This document shows, piece after piece, positions 43,712 to 51,320 of a stretch of 64,000 nucleotides of DNA (within the stretch, counting starts at the first letter, position 1; every line of letters starts with the position of its first letter). Source of the DNA: Chitinophagaceae bacterium (GTDB lineage: Bacteria > Bacteroidota > Bacteroidia > Chitinophagales > Chitinophagaceae); NCBI GenBank assembly GCA_016720585.1, contig JADKKH010000001.1:868001-932000 (forward strand), written 5' to 3'. The translations under genes and the position numbers were made by a program. The notes beneath the pieces are model-generated. The model did no database searches, was not told the DNA's origin, and saw only the letters and a list, made by a program, of their open reading frames with translations.

Positions 43712-44479
43712 ATGGATAAACAGAAAATCATATTCAGGGATCTCGGTTTGCTGGATTACCAGCTTGCCTGGGACTACCAGGAGCAATTGTTGCAGGAAAA
43801 CGTAAGGAAAAAGTCATTAGTATATAGTCAGGAGTCAGGAGTTAAAGAAAATGAACCCGCAGCTACTGACCCGGATTTGCAGACGCAACACTTCCTTTTA
43901 TTCACTGAGCATCCGCCTGTTTATACTTTAGGTAAAAGCGGAAATGAGAAAAATATTTTATTGGATGATGCCGGGTTACTGGAAAAGAAAATTCAGTTCT
44001 TTAATACCAACCGGGGTGGCGATATTACGTTTCATGGTCCCGGGCAGATTGTCGGATATCCCATACTTGACCTGGAGAAATTTTACACCGATATCGGCAG
44101 GTATCTCCGCAACCTGGAAGAAGTTATCATACTTACGTTGGCTGAGTATGGCATTAAGGGTGATCGATCTCCCGGTGAAACCGGCGTGTGGATTGATCCG
44201 GGTGTGGCTGGCCGTGAGCGAAAAATTTGTGCTATCGGTGTGCGTTGCAGCCGCTGGATCACCATGCATGGCTTTGCCTTTAATGTAAATACAGATCTGT
44301 CTTATTTTAATCATATTATTCCCTGCGGCATCGTTAATAAACAGGTTACTTCTTTGGAAAAGGAATTGGGCCACGGGCTGAATGCCGGTGAAGTAAAAGA
44401 AAAAGTAAAGAAGAATTTTGAACAGGTATTTGAAGCAGTACTTACCAGGGTTGCGGATCAGAAATCTTTTTCTAAATAA
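43712..44479 (+). CDS. lipB: Octanoyltransferase LipB
   Basis: 255 aa. Transfers octanoyl from ACP to lipoyl domains. Conserved parts: LLFTEHPPVYTLGKSG, NRGGDITFHGPGQIVGYPIL, ETGVWIDPG, KICAIGVRCSRWITMHGFAF (with the catalytic Lys) and IIPCGIV (catalytic Cys). Between WDYQEQLLQ and HFLLF there is a stretch VYSQESGVKENEPAATDPD about ten residues longer than usual; part of it is encoded by the word repeat at 43826-43842. The active-site residues are intact, so the enzyme is probably functional. Confidence 0.93.
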   Translation: MDKQKIIFRDLGLLDYQLAWDYQEQLLQENVRKKSLVYSQESGVKENEPAATDPDLQTQHFLLFTEHPPVYTLGKSGNEKNILLDDAGLLEKKIQFFNTNRGGDITFHGPGQIVGYPILDLEKFYTDIGRYLRNLEEVIILTLAEYGIKGDRSPGETGVWIDPGVAGRERKICAIGVRCSRWITMHGFAFNVNTDLSYFNHIIPCGIVNKQVTSLEKELGHGLNAGEVKEKVKKNFEQVFEAVLTRVADQKSFSK

Positions 44480-45165
44480 AATTTGTGTTTTTCAAATAGT
44501 TTCCCGTCTTCATACAGTTCAAACCGGAACCACCCGGCATGATAGAAATTGGTTTTATCCAGTTTAAAATCTTTTTCTTTAATTTCTTTTAACTCGAAAA
44601 GGAATGTCTGATCATCGTCAAAGAATTTAATGGAATACTTTTTCGGTTTTTCGTCATCAGGCAGGCTGATGCGAACATAACCATCCCGGTACGTGTACAC
44701 ATATATGGAAGGCGTGAATGCATTGGGCCTGGTTTTACTGATACCGGGGTTTGGAGTCGCTACCGAATCGGCTCCCGGAAACTGATCTAATTTGATGGTA
44801 AGGATCGTTGCTTTCCGCATGGTATCCAACACCGGTCTTTTGGCATCAGTGAATATATAAACGCCTTTGTCCAGTAAAACGTAGAGGCGATAAAACATAC
44901 GACCGTTAGAAGCCTTCATATCTGCATACCCATTTTGCTTTGTGGTGGGATCCGCAACCGTTAGAATGCTTTTAAATCCGCTCAGGCTGTCAAACGAACG
45001 CTGAATACTGATCTGCCGGATGTTTTCATAATTATTGACCCAGCCGATGATAATGCGGTTGTTGCCTGCATTGTTTACCGAAAATTTAGGAAGGGTATCC
45101 TGTGCATGCAAAAATCCTTCAGTGGGTCCAATAAAAAACAATAAAGACAGGATCAGTTTATTCAT
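44458..45165 (-). CDS. Exported protein of unknown function
   Basis: 235 aa with a signal peptide (MNKLILSLLFFIGPTEGFLH). The N-terminal part resembles a fibronectin type III-like fold: NRIIIGWVNNYENIRQISIQ, then GRMFYRLYVLLDKGVYIFT. A Pro/Ser/Thr linker and a C-terminal beta domain ending KHKFYLEKDF follow. Overlaps the 3' end of lipB by 22 nt in convergent orientation. No recognisable catalytic motif. Confidence 0.65.
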   Translation of the reverse strand: MNKLILSLLFFIGPTEGFLHAQDTLPKFSVNNAGNNRIIIGWVNNYENIRQISIQRSFDSLSGFKSILTVADPTTKQNGYADMKASNGRMFYRLYVLLDKGVYIFTDAKRPVLDTMRKATILTIKLDQFPGADSVATPNPGISKTRPNAFTPSIYVYTYRDGYVRISLPDDEKPKKYSIKFFDDDQTFLFELKEIKEKDFKLDKTNFYHAGWFRFELYEDGKLFEKHKFYLEKDF

Positions 45166-45237
45166 ACTGTTTTAACGTCAGTAAGTGTTGAATTCTTTTG
45201 CAGGTGCTGACAAAGATAAGGCTGCAACAGGAAAAAA

Positions 45238-46127
45238 TTAAAATATTAACGTTCCCTTTTCCAGGGAAGCATTGCCCTGTAACCCGCCACTGTGAATGAT
45301 CAACAGGCGGCTGCCGGGAGGAAAAAAATTATTCCGGAGCAGATCATTTACTCCAAAAAATAATTTTGCTGTATAGACGAAGTCCGATGGAATTTTTGTG
45401 GCTGCATAAAATTCATTCATGAAGGTTACCAGTGCGGGTTTGTATTTTGCGTATCCGCCAAAATGATAGTCATGAATAACTTGGAATCTTTTTTCTTTAC
45501 CGTTAAGAAGCTGTTGGATATTTTCATCCAGGGAAAGGTTATTCTTTAGCACACTGATGCTGATGATCTGGGTGGATGGAAGTGATCCTTGTATTAATCC
45601 TGCTGTCATTGTTCCTGTTCCTGCCGCACAGCATATATGCGTATATTTTTCTTTAGAACAATAATCCAGGATGGTTGCAGCACCTGCAGCACCGCGGCTC
45701 CAAAGCCACCTTCAGGAATAATATAGTATTCACTCTTGTTGTATGCTTCCGGGATTTTTTTAGTTTGATAATCTGCGCGCCTGGTGAAAAACAATTCCAT
45801 TCCTAATTCTCTTGCTTGAATTAAGGTTGCGGATAATTTTGGTGCTTCATCGCCCCGGATAATACCGGTACAGGAAAGATTATTCATTTTGCAGGCAGCT
45901 GCCGTTGCGAGGATATGATTGGACCAGGCACCACCATAGGTCAGGATGTTTTTTTTACCTTGTAGCACCGCTTCTTCCAGGTAATAACGAAGTTTAAACC
46001 ATTTATTCCCGGATACAAGTGGATGTATTTTATCAAGTCTGAGTACATCGGCTTTCACCTCTTTTTCGGCAAGAACCGGAAGAAATAATTTATCTGTTGT
46101 AATATGGGTGAGGTCAATATCCTGCAT
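45238..46127 (-). pseudogene. ACC deaminase/D-cysteine desulfhydrase-like PLP enzyme, -1 frameshift
   Basis: The frame from 46127 starts MQDIDLTHITTDKLFLPVLA and has the PLP-lysine region LVSGNKWFKLRYYLEEA and TYGGAWSNHILATAAA, up to IIPEGGFGA. After GGAGCCGC (about 45693-45700) the other frame continues GAAGAATILDYCSKEKYTHI and CCAAGTGTMTAGLI, then runs to 45238. One base is missing. The joined protein of about 297 aa fits the tryptophan-synthase-beta-like fold II family. The substrate (ACC, D-cysteine) cannot be told. Confidence 0.82.
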
Positions 46128-46192
46128 GATAAAAAAGCGGGTCTGTCTTGGCGAATTTACTTTAATTTCGTCCGCAGTTTTTAAAACATATT

Positions 46193-47089
46193 ATGAAACC
46201 TACACTGGTAATTTTAGCTGCGGGCATGGCTTCCCGGTATGGAAGTATGAAACAGGTGGAAGGATTTGGTCCTGCCGGAGAAACGATCATGGATTATTCC
46301 ATTTTTGACGCCATTCGGGCCGGTTTTGGGAAAGTGGTATTCATCATCCGCAAGGAATTCGCAGATAATTTCAAAACTATCTTTGAACCCAAACTGAAAA
46401 ACCGGATTGAAACCGCCTATGTTTACCAGGAGCTGGATTTATTTACCGGTGGATTTGTTCGCCCAACAGAAAGAACCCGTCCCTGGGGAACAGCCCATGC
46501 CGTTCTCTGTGCAAAAGAATCCGTAAGCGGGCCTTTTGCAGTCATTAACGCCGATGATTTTTACGGGCACAATGCTTTTGAAAATGCTGCCACATTTTTA
46601 CAGGTGGGTTGTGATGCAAAAAATTTTGCCATTGTAGGGTATGACCTGGTAAGAACTTTATCTGAACATGGAACTGTAAACCGCGGAATTTGCGGATTAG
46701 ATCATGAGGGACGTCTTGCCACAATTACAGAACGTATCAATATCTCAAAGAAAAACGGTAAAATAGTTAGTGAAGATGGTAAAGAGCCAACAGAACTATC
46801 CGACCGGACGCGGGTGTCTATGAATTTCTGGTGTTTTGACATTTCTTTTTTTGCCTATACACAAAATCTCTTTACAGTTTTTTTGCAGGAGCATGGAAGC
46901 GAATTGAAATCGGAGTTTTTTATCCCGATCGTTGCTGACCAGTTTATTAAAGAAAATGGTAAAATAGAAGTTATTCCAACCACCTCCTTATGGTTTGGGG
47001 TAACGTATAAAGAAGATGCCGCTTTTGTGCAGGAAAGTCTGCAAAAACTGATAAAGAACGGGGAATATCCGGATAACCTCTGGGCATAG
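46193..47089 (+). CDS. Sugar-phosphate nucleotidyltransferase family protein
   Basis: 298 aa NTP-transferase fold. Start MKPTLVILAAGMASRYGSMK contains the LAAGMASRYG signature, followed by the PWGTAHAVLCAK and AVINADDFYG motifs (metal-binding Asp). It differs from the usual glucose-1-phosphate thymidylyltransferases (GS-K instead of G-RL-P), as in a Bacteroidota-wide group annotated only as nucleotidyltransferase. Divergent from the PLP enzyme gene, 65 nt apart. Confidence 0.85.
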   Translation: MKPTLVILAAGMASRYGSMKQVEGFGPAGETIMDYSIFDAIRAGFGKVVFIIRKEFADNFKTIFEPKLKNRIETAYVYQELDLFTGGFVRPTERTRPWGTAHAVLCAKESVSGPFAVINADDFYGHNAFENAATFLQVGCDAKNFAIVGYDLVRTLSEHGTVNRGICGLDHEGRLATITERINISKKNGKIVSEDGKEPTELSDRTRVSMNFWCFDISFFAYTQNLFTVFLQEHGSELKSEFFIPIVADQFIKENGKIEVIPTTSLWFGVTYKEDAAFVQESLQKLIKNGEYPDNLWA

Positions 47090-47091
47090 TT

Positions 47092-47124
47092 AAAAAAAAG
47101 CCACCCACCGGACGGCGGGTAGCT
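47092..47124 (-). terminator. Terminator of the sigma/protease operon
   Basis: On the minus strand an imperfect CTACCCGCC / GGTGGGTGG stem is followed by eight T residues. It lies between convergent genes and would end the minus-strand operon. Confidence 0.6.
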
Positions 47125-47166
47125 ATTATGTATTCAAGGGAATTATTTTCTGAACCTGTCGAAGTA

Positions 47167-47754
47167 TTAATCACCCTTTACCATAAAGACGAATTCCTGT
47201 ATCCGCTTCACCTGTTGTTTTTTATCCATTCCCCGAACAGATGATTTTACCGGAAGTTTCAGAAATTGATAGGATGTATCTTTTTTAAGCGCATCGATGG
47301 CTTCAAAAATATATTTAGACTGAATCGCAAAAGCTACGCCTTCCGCTTCTGTTTCTTTCGTGCTGATAACACCAATTATTTCGCCATCATGATTAAAAAC
47401 CGGGCCGCCACTATTACCCCGGTTGGCGGCAATACCCAACTGGCAACTGAGCGTATCACCATTAAAACCGGTATGCGCACTCAGGTATCCTTCACTGTAA
47501 ACAATATCATTACGGGGATAGCCTAAAGTATATATTGGCTCGGCCACATCACTGACTGTTTTACTGATTCCATAGGGAAGGGAAACGATAGTTGTGAAAT
47601 CCTTGTCTTCGATTTTCAGGATGGCGATATCTCTTGCATTGTCGGTACTAAGAACTATAGCTCTGAACTCCTCACCCTTATTATTAATGACTGCAATATT
47701 TTTTGAGTTGCGGATTATGTGCGCATTGGTTACCAGGTACCCCTTGCCATCCAC
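47167..47754 (-). CDS. Trypsin-like (S1C/HtrA-type) protease domain, C-terminal part of a frameshifted anti-sigma-protease
   Basis: 195 aa from the first in-frame ATG. The triad is complete: His12 (TNAHII), Asp42 (NARDIAILKIED), Ser115 (ANRGNSGGPVF). No PDZ domain follows; a short basic tail ends VFMVKGD. The frame is open upstream of the ATG as NQGGTGFLVDGKGYLVTNAH, which is how such protease domains normally begin, and this joins the preceding gene if one G is added to the GGGGG run (plus strand C-run 47768-47772). I therefore think the two are one polypeptide whose protease half is in the periplasm. Confidence 0.8.
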   Translation of the reverse strand: MDGKGYLVTNAHIIRNSKNIAVINNKGEEFRAIVLSTDNARDIAILKIEDKDFTTIVSLPYGISKTVSDVAEPIYTLGYPRNDIVYSEGYLSAHTGFNGDTLSCQLGIAANRGNSGGPVFNHDGEIIGVISTKETEAEGVAFAIQSKYIFEAIDALKKDTSYQFLKLPVKSSVRGMDKKQQVKRIQEFVFMVKGD

Positions 47755-48284
47755 TAAAAATCCGGTACCCCCTGATTTGAATTGAATAATTTTTTATCTT
47801 TTTTTGTATCTGTGTTGATCTGGTCTTTCAGGTTATTCACAACAGCTTTCTGATCCCGCTGTTCTTTTTTCATTACTTCCACCTGGCGGTTTAGATCCTG
47901 TATTTTATTGTCAGCTTTAGGTGATAGGGCCCAAACAAGAGCACTGATGGTTAAAGTAGTTACAGCAGCGAAAGATGCAGCAATAGCAGCTACTCTTTTA
48001 TATCGTTTCCACAGGTACACGACCTTAGACCGTCCTTTCAGTTTCATCGAATCGATCTTACCCTGTTCTGTCAGATCTGTGTGAATGGTATTCATCGAAG
48101 TCCGGAGATCCTTACGTTCTCCAAATTGGTTCAGCCGTTGTAAGAACAGGGTATGTTCAACAACCAGTTGATCAATTTCAGTATTGGTTTTGCGGAGATC
48201 CTCAAATTGTGATCTTTCATCGGGTTTCATTTCATCCCGGAGATACCGTTCTACAACATCTAAAATATTAATATCATCCATCAC
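47754..48284 (-). CDS. Anti-sigma-like membrane protein, N-terminal part of a frameshifted anti-sigma-protease
   Basis: 176 aa. N-terminal 95 residues are charged and helical (MMDDINILDVVERYLRDEMK), like cytoplasmic anti-sigma domains; a membrane segment VAAIAASFAAVTTLTISALV (about 98-120); a periplasmic coiled coil (about 125-160); then NSNQGVPDF and stop at the GGGGG run. Its start overlaps the end of the sigma factor gene by 11 nt, the usual sign of translational coupling with a cognate sigma factor. Reading -1 at the G-run continues directly into the trypsin-like protease. Confidence 0.75.
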   Translation of the reverse strand: MMDDINILDVVERYLRDEMKPDERSQFEDLRKTNTEIDQLVVEHTLFLQRLNQFGERKDLRTSMNTIHTDLTEQGKIDSMKLKGRSKVVYLWKRYKRVAAIAASFAAVTTLTISALVWALSPKADNKIQDLNRQVEVMKKEQRDQKAVVNNLKDQINTDTKKDKKLFNSNQGVPDF

Positions 48285-48849
48285 TGTTTCCGTTTTTAAA
48301 ATGTGTAAAAAATATTTTTTTCAGCCTCATCAGGCATTTGTATTTCTGATTTTTTGCATTATCAGCGTTGGTATATCCAAAACTGGCAGCTATCACCTGC
48401 ATATTCTGTTTCTGTAAATAATAAGCCTCTAATAGACTTTTACAGGGTTCGCCCAGGCTGTTAATCGCTTTTTCCATCATGTCAAATTCGGCATTTCTCT
48501 GTTCATGTTCTTCCAGGTCCTCGTCTACAGCCACCACTTCATCCATGCTGTCACCCGGAGTAGAATACCTGTTTTGTTGCTGCAAACGTTTGAGCCAGAG
48601 CCTGCGCGAAACTGAATATATAAAGGTCTTTATCTGGCAGTTAAGCTCAAAAGTCCCGGTCTTTACCTTTTCATAGAGCACGATCATCGCTTCCTGGAAT
48701 ATGTCCCTGGCATCATCTACTGAGCCGTTATTGTTGATTATCAATGCCTGAACCATGTTATAGTTCTCCCGGTAAAGGGTTTCAACAGCATTCCGTTCGC
48801 TGACCGCTAATCCTTCCAATAAAGCTTTTTCGTCGATCTGAGGTTTCAC
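48274..48849 (-). CDS. ECF-type RNA polymerase sigma factor
   Basis: 191 aa, GTG start after AAGGGAAA. Sigma-70 region 2 is seen in NMVQALIINNNGSVDDARDI followed by FQEAMIVLYEK (about 30-60); a linker with VVAVDEDLEEHEQRNAEFD; region 4 in LLEAYYLQKQNMQVIAASFG and YTNADNAKNQKYKCLMRLKK. It is translationally coupled to a membrane anti-sigma-like protein, so its activity is probably controlled from the envelope. The region upstream shares a motif with the divergent lipoprotein promoter. Confidence 0.9.
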   Translation of the reverse strand: MKPQIDEKALLEGLAVSERNAVETLYRENYNMVQALIINNNGSVDDARDIFQEAMIVLYEKVKTGTFELNCQIKTFIYSVSRRLWLKRLQQQNRYSTPGDSMDEVVAVDEDLEEHEQRNAEFDMMEKAINSLGEPCKSLLEAYYLQKQNMQVIAASFGYTNADNAKNQKYKCLMRLKKIFFTHFKNGNSDG

Positions 48850-48881
48850 TTTCCCTTATTTAATACGGGTTTTTAAAAATA

Positions 48882-48965
48882 GTAACCCTGCCCGACTATT
48901 AAAAATTTAATATAATAAGGTCAGGCGGGCCCAGGCCATAAAAAAAAATTAAAAAGTCGGGTTAC
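48882..48965. promoter_or_regulatory. Mirrored GTCGGG...TTAC motifs in divergent promoter region
   Basis: GTAACCCTGCCCGAC at 48882-48896 is the inverse of GTCGGGTTAC at 48956-48965, apart from a 3-nt insert. Thus each divergent transcript (sigma gene leftward, lipoprotein gene rightward) is preceded by GTCGGG-(n)-GTTAC. Candidate promoter or operator elements of the ECF sigma factor. The lipoprotein side has TACCTTTT, one base off the housekeeping -7 box. Confidence 0.45.
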
Positions 48966-49024
48966 CTTTTCTTTTTTTGAGTATTAACACCGAAATATTT
49001 CAACAAATAACAAAAAATCAAAAA

Positions 49025-49210
49025 ATGAAAAAATTCTTAGCAATTATCGCTATCGCTTCTTTTGCAGTAGCTTGTAACAATGGTTCTGAAAAGAAAGATG
49101 AGAAACCTGCAGATACTGCTGTTGTTGCTCCAGTTGATACAACTGCAACTCCGGCTCCTGTTGATACAACTGCACCAGTTGCAGCTGATACAACTAAGCC
49201 TAAAATGTAA
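49025..49210 (+). CDS. Small Pro/Thr-rich lipoprotein
   Basis: 61 aa from ATG 49025: MKKFLAIIAIASFAVACNNG with lipobox Cys17, then SEKKDEKPADTAVV and repeats of PVDTTA(T/P)AP, ending DTTKPKM. The signal peptide and the first residues after it (ACNN-SEKK) match the helical lipoprotein at 14645. Unstructured and probably a short surface or periplasmic tether. Its position opposite the sigma factor gene suggests it may be in that regulon. Confidence 0.7.
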   Translation: MKKFLAIIAIASFAVACNNGSEKKDEKPADTAVVAPVDTTATPAPVDTTAPVAADTTKPKM

Positions 49211-49240
49211 AATTTTAATAAGGCAAGCAATTGTTAAAAG

Positions 49241-49267
49241 GCCTTCCCGATAGGGAGGGCTTTTTGT
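49241..49267 (+). terminator. Terminator of small lipoprotein gene
   Basis: GCCTTCCC-GATA-GGGAGGGC 8-bp stem (one G-T pair) followed by TTTTTG. Confidence 0.85.
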
Positions 49268-49351
49268 TTTCTTTGCGAGTTGTGTATCAAAATACATTAC
49301 CCTTTACCCTAATTTAAGGCTAACTTCGCCGCTTTATTAAATATTTATTAC

Positions 49352-51028
49352 GTGATCACATTTGAATCGTTGGGCATTGAAGAAGGACTTCTTAACTCTG
49401 TCAAAGCCCTGGGTTTTACGCAACCCACACCCATCCAGGAAAAAGCCATTCCCGTTTTATTACAAGGCACTAAAGATTTTATCGGTCTTGCCCAGACAGG
49501 TACCGGAAAAACTGCTGCCTTTGGCCTGCCGCTTTTACAATTAATCAATAAAGACGACCGTTTCCCACAGGCCTTGATTGTTTGCCCCACCCGGGAATTG
49601 TGCCTGCAAATAACCAATGACCTTAATACCTTTAAGAATAAAAAGGCCAATTGCATTGTTACTGCTGTTTATGGTGGCACATCCATTTCGATGCAGATAC
49701 GGGATCTGAAGAAAGGAACGCATATCGTGGTGGCAACCCCGGGTCGTTTGATAGACCTGATTGAAAGAAAGGCCATCAATCTTGAAAAAATCCACTACGT
49801 AGTACTGGATGAAGCGGATGAGATGCTGAACATGGGTTTCAAGGAAGACATTGAATTTATTTTAAAGAACACCCCCAACCGGCAAAGTACCTGGCTTTTC
49901 AGCGCCACGATGCCGGCAGAGATAAGGCAGGTGAGCAAAAGGTATATGAATACGCCTTATGAAATTACCATCGGCAAAACCAATGCGGGAGCAGCCAATA
50001 TTGATCACCAGTATTATGCAACTCAACATCATAACCGGTACGAGGTTCTGAAACGTATCATTGATTTTAACCCCGGGATTTACGGGATTGTGTTTGCCCG
50101 TACGAAGGCAGACACACAGGATATTGCGGAAAGATTGACAAGGGAAGGTTATGATATTGATGCCATTCATGGCGATCTCACACAACAGCAGCGGGATAAA
50201 GTAATGGGTCTTTTCCGGGATCGAAGCATTCAGCTATTAATTGCTACCGATGTGGCAGCAAGAGGTATTGATGTTACCGGGATCACCCATGTCATAAATT
50301 ATGAATTACCGGATGATGTAGAAGTATATACACACCGGAGTGGCCGTACTGGTCGCGCAGGAAAAAGTGGCATCTCTGTTTCGATAGTAACCCCAAAAGA
50401 AATATACCGGCTCCGGCAAATTGAAAGGATCCTGAACGGGAAAGTTCATAAAATGGATGTTCCTACGGGCAAAGATGTTTGCCGTAAACAGTTTTTTCAT
50501 TTTATTGATAAAATGCTGCAGGCTGATATCAGTCATGGACAATATGAAACCTATCTGCCTACGTTACGGGAGAAATTCGGTGATATTGATAAGGAAGAAA
50601 TATTACAACGTGTGGCGGCCCTGGAATTTGACCGGTTTCTGAAATATTATGAAAATGCGGCTGACCTGAATATGCGGGGCGATGAAAGAAGAGGTGAGCG
50701 CAGGGGCGAAAGAGCCGAGAGGCCTTCCTCGCCGAGAGACCGGGACACCAGCGGCAGAAGTTTTGGTGGTGGCGGCAGTTACCAGCGATTGTTTGTAAAT
50801 CTGGGTACCAAAGATGGTTTTTACAAAGCCAGTTTTTTACAGTTTATCCTGGATATGAGTGACCTGAAAAAAGAAGTACTGGGTCGCATCGATATGAAAG
50901 AGATGACCAGCTGGATTGAAATAGAACCATCGGCCGGTAAGAAAATGATCAAAGCGATTGATGGTAAGAATTACCGGGGCCGGAAGATCCGGATGAATGA
51001 TGCGGAAAGCGGCGGGGGAAGAAAATAA
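49352..51028 (+). CDS. DEAD-box ATP-dependent RNA helicase with DbpA-like RNA-binding domain
   Basis: 558 aa, GTG start at 49352 (MITFESLGIEEGL). Q motif FTQPTPIQEKAIP, motif I AQTGTGKT, PTREL, DEAD (VVLDEADEML), SAT, and motif VI HRSGRTGRAG. After the two RecA domains comes a helical extension, an Arg/Gly-rich linker (GDERRGERRGERAERPSS) and a C-terminal DbpA/CsdA-type RNA-binding domain (YQRLFVNLGTKDGFYKASFL). Likely acts in ribosome assembly or cold-induced RNA remodelling. Confidence 0.93.
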   Translation: MITFESLGIEEGLLNSVKALGFTQPTPIQEKAIPVLLQGTKDFIGLAQTGTGKTAAFGLPLLQLINKDDRFPQALIVCPTRELCLQITNDLNTFKNKKANCIVTAVYGGTSISMQIRDLKKGTHIVVATPGRLIDLIERKAINLEKIHYVVLDEADEMLNMGFKEDIEFILKNTPNRQSTWLFSATMPAEIRQVSKRYMNTPYEITIGKTNAGAANIDHQYYATQHHNRYEVLKRIIDFNPGIYGIVFARTKADTQDIAERLTREGYDIDAIHGDLTQQQRDKVMGLFRDRSIQLLIATDVAARGIDVTGITHVINYELPDDVEVYTHRSGRTGRAGKSGISVSIVTPKEIYRLRQIERILNGKVHKMDVPTGKDVCRKQFFHFIDKMLQADISHGQYETYLPTLREKFGDIDKEEILQRVAALEFDRFLKYYENAADLNMRGDERRGERRGERAERPSSPRDRDTSGRSFGGGGSYQRLFVNLGTKDGFYKASFLQFILDMSDLKKEVLGRIDMKEMTSWIEIEPSAGKKMIKAIDGKNYRGRKIRMNDAESGGGRK

Positions 51029-51041
51029 ATAAAAATAGTTG

Positions 51042-51208
51042 TTGGATTTAACAAAAGGGAAAACTACATTTGTTTAATGACTATGGTAAAAGCATATTTT
51101 TATTATTACTGTTTTGCAAAGATGCCGGTTATGCTTTTGTTGAAATCAAACTAAGAACAACTAAAAAACAACATAAAGAGTCCCGGCCTGGTTGGCCGGG
51201 ATTTTTGT
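51042..51208 (+). ncRNA. Candidate small RNA or mini-peptide transcript
   Basis: In the 292-nt gap after the helicase a promoter-like pair is found: TTG at 51042-51044, 20 nt, TACATTTG at 51065-51072. A strong terminator follows (TCCCGGCC-TGGTT-GGCCGGGA plus T-run, about 51181-51206). The predicted transcript is about 130 nt. It contains a 25-codon frame starting with ATG 51077 (MTMVKAYFYYYCFAKMPVML...), right at the predicted start site. Either a small RNA or a leaderless small-protein mRNA; it may also be only a leader of the next gene. Confidence 0.4.
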
Positions 51209-51320
51209 TTGCCAGCTGTACCGAAATTTTTTTTCGCGAACCTGTATCCCGGCTACTGCCAATTAAGGGTTAAATAGAATGAAAGCAGAGACATCAATTT
51301 TTTAGTAAAAAAATACAGAA

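Noticed and set aside
47754..47790. Programmed -1 frameshift at GGGGG as the primary explanation
   Set aside because: Five other genes or sites in the window also need one-base fixes, several without slippery sequence, so sequence error is the simpler default. It is kept only as an alternative.
51070..51273. 67-codon frame in the helicase-prephenate dehydrogenase gap
   Set aside because: It needs a TTG start inside a promoter box and reads through a strong terminator; composition is not protein-like.
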